Program-made: the position numbers and the translations under genes
Part shown: in pieces, positions 8,407 through 19,639 of the stretch
Layout of the letters: each line of letters opens with the position of its first letter
How positions within the stretch are numbered: the first letter of the stretch is position 1
From: a virus
IMG/VR virus record: IMGVR_UViG_3300047095_000505
Span: 1-31,926 of that record
DNA: 31,926 nt
Strand: one strand, 5' to 3'
Notes under the pieces: model-generated
Databases searched by the model: none
What the model was told of the DNA's origin: nothing
Seen by the model: only the letters and a program-made list of their open reading frames with translations

Positions 8407-11225
8407 TATGCCGCCGCCATTGTTGCACCAGCTGCTAAACGCTCACAAATTACGCGGACATCAGCAGTTCCTGCGCCTGTTCCGTTAATTCCCGTCATGT
8501 TGTATTGTAAATTTGCACCAGATTCTAATACAAAAGGAGTTCCAATACCTGAGATTTCAAAATTTCCTGTTGCATTGCCGCCTAAAGTTGCAACCGCATA
8601 AGTAAACACCGTTAAGTTTCCTTTTGCATTTGTAGATGTGATCTGCATTAAAGTTCCGCCAGCCAAACCTGTTGAATCAGTTTGAATGATGATATCTTTA
8701 ATGAGTAATTCCCCACCTGTTGACGCAGTTGTTAAGTTTTGCGCTGAGGTTGTAATAGCGCTGGATGTCAACGTCTTTTTAATACCAAACTCAGTCCCAA
8801 TAGCGCCGCTTAATGACGTCGCAGAAGGTGCAACGGTTGTATTAATAACCGCTTGAGCTGCTGATGACGCTGCTGCTGTCGATTGCGTTGCAGCAGTAGT
8901 AGCCTGCGTAGCTGCTGTAGTGGATTGGGTTGCCGCAGTGGTGGCTTGCGTTGCGGCGGTAGTCGATTGAGTAGCTGCTATAGAAGCATTCGCAGCAACC
9001 GCTGCAACCGCTTGTTGCATAAACTCATCACGCTCCAGCAAAGAGCCATCAATATTCGGAAGAATTGCAGATGAATCAAAAGCATTATTTGCGTTATTAG
9101 CACCGACTGCACCCAATACTGTGGTTGCCGAATCAGTTACTGTTGTCCCGTCAGTGCCTAAAGCCGCCGTAACACCTGTAGTCAATGCTCCCGTTGATTG
9201 AATGGTTTCTAAACGCTCAAGTACCGAGCCATCAGCGTTAGCCACGACTGCCGCACTTGAAAATGCATTGTTGGCATTATTTGCGCCAGTTGCGCCTAAA
9301 ACAGTTGTTGCGCTGTCAGTAACGGTCGTTCCATCTGTACCTAATGCCGCAATAACTGGAGCATTTGTGAAGTTAGCTTGGATAAACTCCAAACGTTCCA
9401 TCACTGAACCGTTTTCATCTGCCACCACTAAAGTCGAGTCAAAAGCATTGTTTGCGTTGTTAGGACCAATCATGCCAGCAATTGACACCGCAGAATCATT
9501 GATCGCCGAACCTGTTGTTCCTAATGCGTCAACCAAAGATTTGTTAGTGGCGATTTGAGTTCCAGAACCATTGATTACCGCCGCCACTGTGTTGGCAGTG
9601 TTGGTATTTACAGTCCCGAGAGTTGTTCCAATAGCAGCCGCAGGATTACCCAATTTTGCTGTAATGCTCGTTAAAGTATCAGCTGTAGGATTTCCTAAAA
9701 CATCCACTAAAGATTTTCCTGCTGGTAATGTAGTTCCCACCGTGGTTGTTCCTGAAATAAAATTAGATAAAGAACCAGCAACAGGAGACGCTGACAAGGC
9801 TGCTTGATCAATTTTATTAACCTGATTTTGAATGTATTCTTCGCGCTCTAAAACGCTTCCATCTGCATTCGAAGCAACAGAAGAAGTGCTTACCGCATTG
9901 TCTGAATCATTTCGTCCGATAGCTATAACGCTTTCATGAATAACCCCAACAACAGAAGAGGCTTTAACTGTAGTTCCAAAAGCATTTGTTGTGAAAGTTC
10001 CCGTTGAAGAAGTGTACGCTGTAATTAATTGCACTTGTGTTTCTGGAGCATTTCCAGCTGTTACACCATCCAAAATAACTTGCATGTAATATTTATTAGC
10101 AAAAAAACCATTGCCGTAACCAATTAAACTTGGTACTACAATAGAAGTGGTACTAGGCGTCATTGCTGGATCGCAATTTCCTGTCGCAAAAAATCCCTGA
10201 GCATCAGGTACTAAATTCGCTTGCAAATATTCTAAACGTTCAAGCACAGAACCATCAGCATTCGACGCGATTGAAGAAGAGTTGTATCCTGTACGAATTT
10301 CTGCATCCAATGTAGTTCCAGCCGCTGAGGGATCGCCAATATCAGCCGCAATTAGTGTAACTGTTGCTCCAATACTTGAAACGTCGTCACTGCCTAAAAC
10401 CCAAGATGTCGCGCTACCGCCACTCGCAGAAACGCCAGCAGAAGTATCAAAAATTGATACCCAACCAGTAGATCCACTTACTGTATCAACAACATCACGA
10501 GATAAGTTTGTGATACCTTGTGTGTACATTTGACCGTTGACAGTAACGTTAATAGATGCAGTAGTTAAAAACTGAACCCATGCAGTAGTACAAACACCGT
10601 AAGCATCAATATTGATGAAAACATTTGTACAGCCTACCAAGCGAATAGCGTTAACCACCGCGTTTCCCACTGTAAATCCTGTATATTTTAAATTTACCAC
10701 TGAATTTGAAGAGCCTGTTAAGAGCATTGCACGAGCAGCTTCTACAGCCGCCGAAGCATCTTGCCATTCCAAGTCAGCCCATAAATTATCACCCGTTACG
10801 TTAAAAGGATTGATCAATCCGTCAATACCTGCAACACCTAAAACATTTTCAATCGTTACATTATCAGCGGACACTAAAATGCTTGCAGTCGTAGCGGTGT
10901 CAAATGTAAAGGTAGGTCTGTCAGAGCCTGAGCCTAAACCAATAATTGAAACACCCGCCTTATCAACGGTTAATTCAGCCGCCGAACTAATGGCTTCAGT
11001 ATAGCCTGGCATTAAAAATATAATGTCGCCTTTATCTGCCGTGCATTGAGTTAATGCAAAGGTCAAAGTTTGGAATGGGCTTTCATAAGTTCCGTTATAT
11101 CCAAGATTTGAACCGCTATTGCTGACAAAAAAAACTTTGCCTGAATAAGTGTTTAAAACAGGGACGCCACGAAGCGTTACGCCATTTGGGAAGCCATTAG
11201 TAAAATTTGTTACTTGATTATTCAC
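8406..11225 (-). CDS. Large beta-rich repetitive surface or fibre-like protein
   Basis: 939 residues, Ala/Thr/Ser/Asn/Gly-rich. The N-terminal 230 residues look like a right-handed beta-helix: GDIIFLMPGYTEAI, AGVSIIGLGSG, ILVSADNVTIENV are typical turns of pectate-lyase-like folds. The middle carries five copies of a [AS]NADGSVLERLExIQ-type motif, each followed by variable sequence and often by LGTDGTTVTDSATTVLG and ANNANNAFDS modules. Near residues 745-785 there are AATQSTT/AATQATT heptads. The C-terminus is a further beta domain. The place between capsid and gp4-like genes is unusual for a P22-type tailspike. It could be a capsid surface fibre or decoration protein; receptor or glycan binding is inferred only. 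Confidence 0.7.
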   Translation of the reverse strand: MNNQVTNFTNGFPNGVTLRGVPVLNTYSGKVFFVSNSGSNLGYNGTYESPFQTLTFALTQCTADKGDIIFLMPGYTEAISSAAELTVDKAGVSIIGLGSGSDRPTFTFDTATTASILVSADNVTIENVLGVAGIDGLINPFNVTGDNLWADLEWQDASAAVEAARAMLLTGSSNSVVNLKYTGFTVGNAVVNAIRLVGCTNVFINIDAYGVCTTAWVQFLTTASINVTVNGQMYTQGITNLSRDVVDTVSGSTGWVSIFDTSAGVSASGGSATSWVLGSDDVSSIGATVTLIAADIGDPSAAGTTLDAEIRTGYNSSSIASNADGSVLERLEYLQANLVPDAQGFFATGNCDPAMTPSTTSIVVPSLIGYGNGFFANKYYMQVILDGVTAGNAPETQVQLITAYTSSTGTFTTNAFGTTVKASSVVGVIHESVIAIGRNDSDNAVSTSSVASNADGSVLEREEYIQNQVNKIDQAALSASPVAGSLSNFISGTTTVGTTLPAGKSLVDVLGNPTADTLTSITAKLGNPAAAIGTTLGTVNTNTANTVAAVINGSGTQIATNKSLVDALGTTGSAINDSAVSIAGMIGPNNANNAFDSTLVVADENGSVMERLEFIQANFTNAPVIAALGTDGTTVTDSATTVLGATGANNANNAFSSAAVVANADGSVLERLETIQSTGALTTGVTAALGTDGTTVTDSATTVLGAVGANNANNAFDSSAILPNIDGSLLERDEFMQQAVAAVAANASIAATQSTTAATQATTAATQSTTAATQATTAATQSTAAASSAAQAVINTTVAPSATSLSGAIGTEFGIKKTLTSSAITTSAQNLTTASTGGELLIKDIIIQTDSTGLAGGTLMQITSTNAKGNLTVFTYAVATLGGNATGNFEISGIGTPFVLESGANLQYNMTGINGTGAGTADVRVICERLAAGATMAAA
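8881..8985 (-). repeat. Five tandem 21-bp coding repeats (AATQ[SA]TT heptads)
   Basis: Five in-frame 21-base units lie at 8881-8901, 8902-8922, 8923-8943, 8944-8964 and 8965-8985. Each encodes one seven-residue unit of the AATQSTT or AATQATT kind. The units differ at many third positions but keep the amino acids, so the protein repeat is under selection and is not a recent slippage product. The heptad length would suit a Thr/Gln/Ala trimeric stalk. Confidence 0.8.
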
Positions 11226-11243
11226 TGCAAAAACTCCTAAAAA

Positions 11244-12176
11244 TTAAATGTTACCAGAGCCGTATAATCCACGTGGATCAGTCCAGCCGAAGTTAAAACG
11301 CATGATAGCTTTGAATCTAAAGTTTGAAGTATCAAAGTCGTTATCTTCACTGAAAATAGCGTCTTGACGTTCGGTTAAAATCATACCATCTGGAGCGTTG
11401 GTTTTAATAAACCAAGCAGTATCAGACGTTAAGAAGTTGTTTACAGTATGACCATTAGCAATTACGCCAGTAGACATTAAAGCATTGACAGCGTTGTTTG
11501 CAGTATCATTTTGTAATACTGATTTTAAGATACGAGTTGCTTCAAAGCCTAATTTAGACGGAACAATCAATTGAGTTGGTTTAAGCGCAATACGCAAACC
11601 ACGTGAATCAACTGCTTGACTGATGTTAATACATAAATCTTCAATAGCTGTTTCTGATAAAGCAGCCTGAGTTTGCAATGTATTTGAGAAAGTTCCGCTT
11701 GTGATTGGACCTAAAACATGTGAAGTGTTAATTAAAGAAACACCGTCACCACCATTCATCACATAAGAGCTGTCAAATGCACGGTTTAAAACGTTTGCAC
11801 CAGCAACTTCTTTGGTTTGAGCCATTGAGAATGCCAATCCACGAGCTTTTTTAGGGAACAAATCATAAAGCTGATCGTCAAATGCTTCCATTGTTACAAT
11901 AAAGCCTTTAGCATACGTTAAAGGTGTGTAAGTTGGTTGGAAACCTTCTTGTTGTGTATCGTATTGGATACCAGAACCTTCAGGTTTAACAGGGGCTAAA
12001 CCAAAGCCACCAAATTGAACATCGACTTCATAAGCTTTTGAACTTTTTTTAGTTTCAAAAATCTTAACATATTGTTTTTCATACGCCGTATATTCTTGCG
12101 CATAAACTTTACGAACACCTAATTGTAATAATCGGGCTTCCGCTCCGCGTGTAATTACTCCACCTGAATAACTCAT
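11244..12176 (-). CDS. Major capsid protein
   Basis: 310 residues. It lies directly after the putative decoration protein and downstream of the scaffold-like gene, the usual place of the coat gene. Features of HK97-fold coat proteins of the Mu gpT-like type are visible: an N-arm with GAEARLLQLGVRKVYAQEY, a KSSKAYEVDVQFGGFG segment (E-loop-like region), a helix around TEVAGANVLNRAF, a LIVPSKLGFEATRILKS segment (residues about 203-219) and a C-terminal RFKAIMRFNFGWTDPRGLYG. The first residues MSYSGGVITRGAE follow a TAGGAG-type site. It has no N-terminal protease-cleaved delta domain, which fits with a separate scaffold gene. Codon use is typical of the neighbours. Confidence 0.85.
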   Translation of the reverse strand: MSYSGGVITRGAEARLLQLGVRKVYAQEYTAYEKQYVKIFETKKSSKAYEVDVQFGGFGLAPVKPEGSGIQYDTQQEGFQPTYTPLTYAKGFIVTMEAFDDQLYDLFPKKARGLAFSMAQTKEVAGANVLNRAFDSSYVMNGGDGVSLINTSHVLGPITSGTFSNTLQTQAALSETAIEDLCINISQAVDSRGLRIALKPTQLIVPSKLGFEATRILKSVLQNDTANNAVNALMSTGVIANGHTVNNFLTSDTAWFIKTNAPDGMILTERQDAIFSEDNDFDTSNFRFKAIMRFNFGWTDPRGLYGSGNI

Positions 12177-12194
12177 AATAATAAACTCCTAAAA

Positions 12195-12755
12195 TTAAAC
12201 GCCGACAGATGCGGCAACGGTTGAAAATGCAGGGTTGATTCGACAATAAACTTGCGAACCAGAGGCGATATCGCCTTCCACTAAATTTTCTAAACGAATT
12301 TGATTTGAACCAGTGCCGAACGAGCTAGCATTGATCACCATATTTGATTTTGTTAAACCGCCTGTTGTTGTGGCAGCCGTTGCAAGTAACGCGGCATTTT
12401 GACCGACGCTCGTCGTAGCAATTGCTTGACTAACTTCAGCAACAAATAATTGATCAGGGAATGCAGGAGCAACCTGAACAATCGCGCCAGTACCAGCAGG
12501 TAACGCGCCATTTGTTGAAAAGTTATCAGGAATAAATTGAACGCCAACTAATGCGCCAGTAATTAAACCAGCCGCTGCCGCCGCGTCAACGTTTGCATAA
12601 GAAACATTGTCAACGGTCGTAACATCACCAGTAATGACAACTAAGTCACCAATAGCCAATAGGGTTGCGTGTGAAGAAGGAACATAGTAGCTTTGCACTT
12701 TGGCGGTGTAGCCATTTGCATTAATGCCTTGTGTAGGGCGAAATCCGATACTCAT
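12195..12755 (-). CDS. Putative capsid decoration / structural cement protein
   Basis: 186 residues, rich in Ala, Val, Gly, Thr, with alternating beta pattern. It begins MSIGFRPTQGINANGYTAKV and contains segments such as LAIGDLVVITGDV and LVGVQFIPDN, typical of small beta-barrel capsid-associated proteins encoded just before or after the coat gene. It is the first gene after the capsid promoter at 12.93-12.95 kb, with a leader of about 165 bases, and would be made in amounts similar to the coat. The cement role is inferred from position, size and composition. Confidence 0.65.
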   Translation of the reverse strand: MSIGFRPTQGINANGYTAKVQSYYVPSSHATLLAIGDLVVITGDVTTVDNVSYANVDAAAAAGLITGALVGVQFIPDNFSTNGALPAGTGAIVQVAPAFPDQLFVAEVSQAIATTSVGQNAALLATAATTTGGLTKSNMVINASSFGTGSNQIRLENLVEGDIASGSQVYCRINPAFSTVAASVGV

Positions 12756-12887
12756 AGTGAGAACTCCAAAATTAAATTGTTAAACGTTTTAATGTTTTAC
12801 AGTCTTAATTTCGGCTTTCTTTCCGCTTATTAGGTCTGGGTTTAAAGCAGCGACTTACTACGTTAAACTCTTTGAAATGATTGAAAT

Positions 12888-12909
12888 GGAGAGATTTTCT
12901 TGTCTCTCC
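12888..12909 (-). promoter_or_regulatory. Stem-loop near the 5' end of the capsid transcript
   Basis: GGAGAGA at 12888-12894 pairs with TCTCTCC at 12903-12909, giving a 7-bp stem and 8-base loop. It starts about ten bases downstream of the predicted transcription start of the capsid promoter and ends well before the first gene. On neither strand does it end in a proper U-run, so a terminator is unlikely. A 5' stem-loop can protect an mRNA from 5'-dependent decay. Confidence 0.45.
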
Positions 12910-12926
12910 GTTTCTTATCCGTGCAG

Positions 12927-12953
12927 ATTATATGATATTTTTTTGAATGTCAA
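12927..12953 (-). promoter_or_regulatory. Sigma70-type promoter for the capsid gene block
   Basis: On the minus strand a perfect TTGACA (12953-12948) and perfect TATAAT (12932-12927) are separated by 15 bases, with an A-rich spacer and AT-rich DNA upstream. The spacer is shorter than the optimal 17. The promoter sits in the only sizeable gap (about 200 bases) of the virion operon and would give extra mRNA for the decoration and major capsid genes. Start predicted near 12919. Confidence 0.65.
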
Positions 12954-12962
12954 CAATTATTT

Positions 12963-13517
12963 TTATTCAGCGTCACGAGCCGAATCACGTTTACGCATTG
13001 CTTCAATATAAGCATCATCCTTGGAACGTCGCCCTTCGGCTTCAATTTCGCCTGAATAGCCCTTGGGTATATAATCGCCTTCGTTTCGATTTGTATATTC
13101 TCGAACTTTTGTAATCTCACGAGTCACCCTGTCATTTTCTTCTGATTGCGCTTTTAAATCTTCTTGCCAATATTCCACAGGAATTTCTAAAAGGTAATGT
13201 TTTTTATTGTTTCCAGCATCGACAGTAACAGGCTCACCTCGATCATCTTTAACTTTCGTCCAATCGCGTTCTTCAAGAGCTTCAATTTCGCCCGGATTAT
13301 TAACAGCCCAATAAGTTTTGTATCCTTGACGCAAATATTTTGATGGAACGTTAAGTTTTCCGCCGCGCTGCCATTTTTTACGAGCAGGTCTTGCCACATT
13401 TTCATGATCGCGTTTTGGAACAACTCCTTGAGCCACAGATTTATTTAAAACATCCGCAACCGTTTCTGTTTTGCGTGGCGACACTTTTTTTACTACTTTT
13501 TCCGCAGATTTTGCCAT
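12963..13517 (-). CDS. Unknown basic/charged protein between scaffold and capsid genes
   Basis: 184 residues, highly charged (Lys, Arg, Glu, Asp). It starts MAKSAEKVVKKVSPRKTE and has a central KWQRGGKLNVPSKYLRQGYK segment with aromatic and basic residues, then long charged helices ending KRDSARDAE. It starts three bases after the scaffold-like gene with AGGAGATAAT ahead of the ATG. Genes at this place in similar phages encode head proteins of unknown role; a head assembly or DNA-binding internal protein is possible. No known domain is seen. Confidence 0.7.
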   Translation of the reverse strand: MAKSAEKVVKKVSPRKTETVADVLNKSVAQGVVPKRDHENVARPARKKWQRGGKLNVPSKYLRQGYKTYWAVNNPGEIEALEERDWTKVKDDRGEPVTVDAGNNKKHYLLEIPVEYWQEDLKAQSEENDRVTREITKVREYTNRNEGDYIPKGYSGEIEAEGRRSKDDAYIEAMRKRDSARDAE

Positions 13518-13519
13518 TA

Positions 13520-16412
<2,893 letters not shown>

Positions 16413-16413
<1 letters not shown>

Positions 16414-16733
16414 TATCTAATATACCCCTCTGGCTTGCTTCTAAAATGGTTGTTTTTTGTGAAATTTGATTGATAATCTTCTTCTTGTTTTTTTGTTTCA
16501 TCATGTTTTTCAAATTTTTTTATATGAAAATCAAGCCAATCTTGCAAAGAATTTAATCCTTCAATAAAACCAGCACAAGCAATTCTATTTTTTCCAATTT
16601 CTTCAATTGTAAAACTTAGATTGCATTCTTGTTCAAACATATTTTTAGCTTCTTGCTCTGCGTACTTAGTCAAAAACTTAGTGACTGGATGCGCTCTCCA
16701 TTCCTTAAGTTCTTCAAGCGTTGGTTGTGACAT
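16413..16733 (-). CDS. Unknown small protein between portal and groES
   Basis: 106 residues, charged and helical: LEELKEWRAHPVTKFLTKY at the start, a middle with two Cys (about residues 37 and 53) and an AGFIEGLNSLQDWLDF helix, then a Lys/Glu-rich tail ending EGYIR. Small proteins with the LEELKEWRxHPVT pattern are frequently found just after portal genes in phages, function unknown. It overlaps the portal gene by 20 bases and is joined to groES by TAATG, so it belongs to the portal-chaperonin unit. It has no membrane segment. Confidence 0.7.
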
Positions 16734-18870
16734 TATTTACCTCATTTTCGTTATTTAAAGTCTTGTCATAGATTGAGATTTGATTAGCAACCTGCTCTGT
16801 TTCTGCTTTTTCAAGCGTTAGAACAACATCGGCATTTTTAGCTCGAACTTCGGCAGCAATTTTTCTTTCTTCTTGTTTTTTAATCGCCATCTCTAAACCA
16901 AATGAAACTTCATCACGTTGTTTTTGCAATTGATCAGCTTCTAATTGAGCCTTCAAAATCATGTCTTGACGTTGTTTTTCGTCCATGATCATAGCTTGCA
17001 AATCAGGGTTTTCCATGAGTAATTTTTGCAATATTTCTTGTGGAGCTTCAGGAGGAGCAACTTCATCCGAGTAATTTGTGCCAAGAGCTTTGTAGTACTC
17101 GCGCACGATAGGTTTAACATTAACCCCTGGAATTTGAAACAATACTTGAACCTGAGACATAGCAGCTTGCGCCGCTTGCAACCGCTGAACCTTACTTGAG
17201 AAGTCAGGGTTAGCATTGGGGCATATCTTAGATATTTTAATATCAAAGTCTTTGTAGAAATCCGCTTGGTCATCCTCAACAATTTCTGCGTATTCTTTTG
17301 GATCTCCATATTCAGCCTCAAGGTAAAACATCTTTTTAAATTCACAGCTCATTGACCGGTAAACGCGAAGCAATATTGCTCCCATTCCTTGCTGCGCTTG
17401 CTGCATCATAGCTAATGTCGTAGCTGCTGGAGCATTTTGAGATAACGCGCCCTTTAAATCAGCAGATGATGCTAATTGCATAGCCTCTTCTTTAACGATG
17501 CCACGCAACCCGACAAGCGTTTGACTTGGCTCTTTAAATTGATACGGTAAAAAGCTGTCTTGTAAATCAGCCGCGCTAATACCTGTTTGCTGGTATGAGC
17601 CTGGCTTCATTCGTAAATCACCAGCTTTTATACGGCTATTTTTAGCCATAAATCCGCCTTGAAGATTCGCCAATGTTCCAGCATCTAAAAGTTGGTTGGT
17701 GGTTGCGTTGATAGCTTGCGTTAATGATGCAAGCAAATGACAATAACCTTTATTGAGCAAGCCACCGTCTGGATCGTGCAAGAATCCGTACATTACCACG
17801 TCATTATTAGCTTTAATTCTCACCACTTCATAATCATCTAAATTTGATTCGGACGCTTGAGATAATGTTATTTCTTTAATTTCAGGCTTGTCTTTTAAGC
17901 GTACCATCGCTTTATGTGGCGAAAAGCGAGGAATAATTCTTACTATCTCGTTGCTTTCTTTGTGTATAAAAAAGGTGTAGGGCTCTTCATAGCCGTCTTG
18001 GTCTAAATCATAATAAGCATTCATCTCAATGAAAACTTGGTATTTATCATTCGGAGCTTCGTTAGAATCTTCTTCTGAATAATTTAGCTCAATATCACGC
18101 CAAACGTTTGAGCGCATACGCGAAACAATTTCACTTTTTGATAATTCAAAATCATCTGAAAAGCGTCTTAATCGGTGGAAGGAGCTACATTGATTGTCTA
18201 CTGCAAAATTGGGGAATGAAATTAATTTGGAGGTTATACGCCCTTCCATCGGATCGAAGTAAACCTTTTTAAACATGGTGCCGCAATATGGCAATGCATA
18301 AATAAGCTTCTCTTGCTCATCGCGCCATTCTTCCATTTCAGCGTCTAATTTGTAATTGAGATAAATACTTAATCTGTCAGCAATAGCTTCCTTCTCATCA
18401 GTCTTTTTGCCGTAAATTTGAGTCTTAACAAGCTCGTCTTTGATCAATAATTCTGTAGATGTTCTATCGCTGAATTCTAAGGCTGATTGCTGAAGCAAAG
18501 GAGATTTAAAATTTGATGCGCCGTCCCATGGGTCTGATCGTCCATTAGGTTCTTGTTCAACAAGTTTTAAGCCTAAATTAACTAGCTTATTCCAATCACT
18601 CATTGAGTCCGCATCAGTTTCATAAGCAGCGATTAAATCAACACCTGCTTTTTTTAAAAGATTATCGTCAAATTTATCTGTAATGTTTCCACGTGGAACA
18701 TATTTGATACGACCTTCAAAATTAATTGGGTTAAAGTAGCTCATTAAAAGCTCGCAACCTGTTTTAATCACCTCATCATCGGGTGACTCAATAGAGTCCT
18801 CAATAACAATAAATTCACCGATTGCTGACAAGTCTTCGCCTTCGGGCGTGTCCATTTCTTCGTTGTACAT
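16714..18870 (-). CDS. Portal protein, P22 gp1-like size
   Basis: 718 residues (P22 gp1 has 725). The central region shows portal features: WDGASNFKSPLLQQSALEFS near residues 114-133, IYALPYCGTMFKKVYFDP (about 187-204), a core around DPDGGLLNKGYCHLLASLTQ (about 370-389) and the following long-helix section. The last 120 residues form a strongly helical, Gln/Glu/Lys-rich stretch, comparable to the C-terminal barrel of P22 portal, which projects into the capsid. It forms the dodecameric ring through which DNA is packaged. Position downstream of terminase and upstream of scaffold/coat supports the call. The start ATG follows closely after the 40-residue gene. Confidence 0.88.
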   Translation of the reverse strand: MYNEEMDTPEGEDLSAIGEFIVIEDSIESPDDEVIKTGCELLMSYFNPINFEGRIKYVPRGNITDKFDDNLLKKAGVDLIAAYETDADSMSDWNKLVNLGLKLVEQEPNGRSDPWDGASNFKSPLLQQSALEFSDRTSTELLIKDELVKTQIYGKKTDEKEAIADRLSIYLNYKLDAEMEEWRDEQEKLIYALPYCGTMFKKVYFDPMEGRITSKLISFPNFAVDNQCSSFHRLRRFSDDFELSKSEIVSRMRSNVWRDIELNYSEEDSNEAPNDKYQVFIEMNAYYDLDQDGYEEPYTFFIHKESNEIVRIIPRFSPHKAMVRLKDKPEIKEITLSQASESNLDDYEVVRIKANNDVVMYGFLHDPDGGLLNKGYCHLLASLTQAINATTNQLLDAGTLANLQGGFMAKNSRIKAGDLRMKPGSYQQTGISAADLQDSFLPYQFKEPSQTLVGLRGIVKEEAMQLASSADLKGALSQNAPAATTLAMMQQAQQGMGAILLRVYRSMSCEFKKMFYLEAEYGDPKEYAEIVEDDQADFYKDFDIKISKICPNANPDFSSKVQRLQAAQAAMSQVQVLFQIPGVNVKPIVREYYKALGTNYSDEVAPPEAPQEILQKLLMENPDLQAMIMDEKQRQDMILKAQLEADQLQKQRDEVSFGLEMAIKKQEERKIAAEVRAKNADVVLTLEKAETEQVANQISIYDKTLNNENEVNNVTTNA

Positions 18871-18872
18871 GA

Positions 18873-18995
18873 TTATTTTTTCTTGCTTGTTGGTTGCTTT
18901 AGAACAGATTTAATAATCTTCTTTTGATTCGCTGAAATTGACTTGTCTTTTAAATCTTTTTTAGCAATATTTTTAACGCGCTGACTTGTTGCCAT
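18873..18995 (-). CDS. 40-residue Lys-rich protein upstream of the portal gene
   Basis: A 40-codon frame from an ATG at 18995 with AGAGGT eight bases upstream (inside the end of the previous gene) to TAA just two bases before the portal ATG. The product is very basic (14 Lys, one Arg), starting MATSQRVKNIAKKDLK and ending SKKK, with no hydrophobic segment. It fills the gap between its neighbours exactly. It could bind nucleic acid or acidic protein surfaces; function unknown. Confidence 0.6.
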   Translation of the reverse strand: MATSQRVKNIAKKDLKDKSISANQKKIIKSVLKQPTSKKK

Positions 18996-18997
18996 GA

Positions 18998-19621
18998 CTA
19001 CTTACCTCTTTTAGTGCATGATTTTTTCATCATCTTCATGTCGTCTTTTTTGTCTTTTTTCATAGCCGTATCCAAATCTTTTTTAGATGCCATTTCCTTC
19101 ATTGATTTTTTCATAGTTTCCTCGTGTTGTTTGTTTTCAGCGTTATGCGCCGAGATTATTTCATTTGATAAATCGGGATTGTGCAATAACGCACGCTTTA
19201 TAACTCCGCATCTCATTGCAATAAACATTTCATCGTCTTGCAATGTAACTTGCGGAGTCAATCTCCATAAAAACTTAAGGCTATATTTTTCATTGACAGC
19301 CCAACCTTCAGGCTTCTCATGCTTTGCAAGAGTATGTAGCGATTTAAAAATATCTTGAGCATCGAATATAACTCGCGCTAGATTGTCAAAATTAACATCT
19401 TCTAGCGGATTGAATTCATGTCTTGATATTTCAAATTTCCATGCGTAGGTTTTAATACAAGAAATGCATTCCTTGAAATTCTTATCATGCTCTTCTTTGT
19501 CATTCCTAAGGCTTTCAACAAAGTCAAAATCAAGCGCATCAACAAATCTTTTAAATGTCATACAAAGATACGTTTGAATATCTTTCTCGTTTCCACGTTT
19601 AAAAGTGATTTGCGCTGACAA
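18998..19621 (-). CDS. Unknown protein between terminase and portal
   Basis: 207 residues. The N-terminal 150 residues are mixed helical with aromatic residues and several Cys (LCMTFKRFVDALDFDF; CISCIKTYAWKFEIS). The C-terminal 50 residues are dominated by Lys, Met, Asp and Glu (KDLDTAMKKDKKDDMKMMKK) and are probably disordered or a charged helix. It starts at an ATG 19 bases after the large terminase gene. It could be a packaging or head accessory protein by position. I do not recognise a family. Confidence 0.7.
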   Translation of the reverse strand: MSAQITFKRGNEKDIQTYLCMTFKRFVDALDFDFVESLRNDKEEHDKNFKECISCIKTYAWKFEISRHEFNPLEDVNFDNLARVIFDAQDIFKSLHTLAKHEKPEGWAVNEKYSLKFLWRLTPQVTLQDDEMFIAMRCGVIKRALLHNPDLSNEIISAHNAENKQHEETMKKSMKEMASKKDLDTAMKKDKKDDMKMMKKSCTKRGK

Positions 19622-19639
19622 ATTTATTTACCTCTATTT

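Noticed and set aside
8881-8985. Tandem repeat as a replication iteron or regulatory array
   Set aside because: The 21-bp units are in frame, vary mainly at codon third positions and encode a conserved heptad, so the protein level explains them.
9202-11004. Several rightward frames of 78-130 codons opposite the 939-residue gene
   Set aside because: They mirror the repetitive Ala/Thr/Val-rich coding sequence, have no ribosome sites in series and no known motifs.
12888-12909. Intrinsic terminator before the capsid genes
   Set aside because: The hairpin is not followed by a proper U-run on either strand and lies just downstream of a promoter, so a 5' stabilising element fits better.
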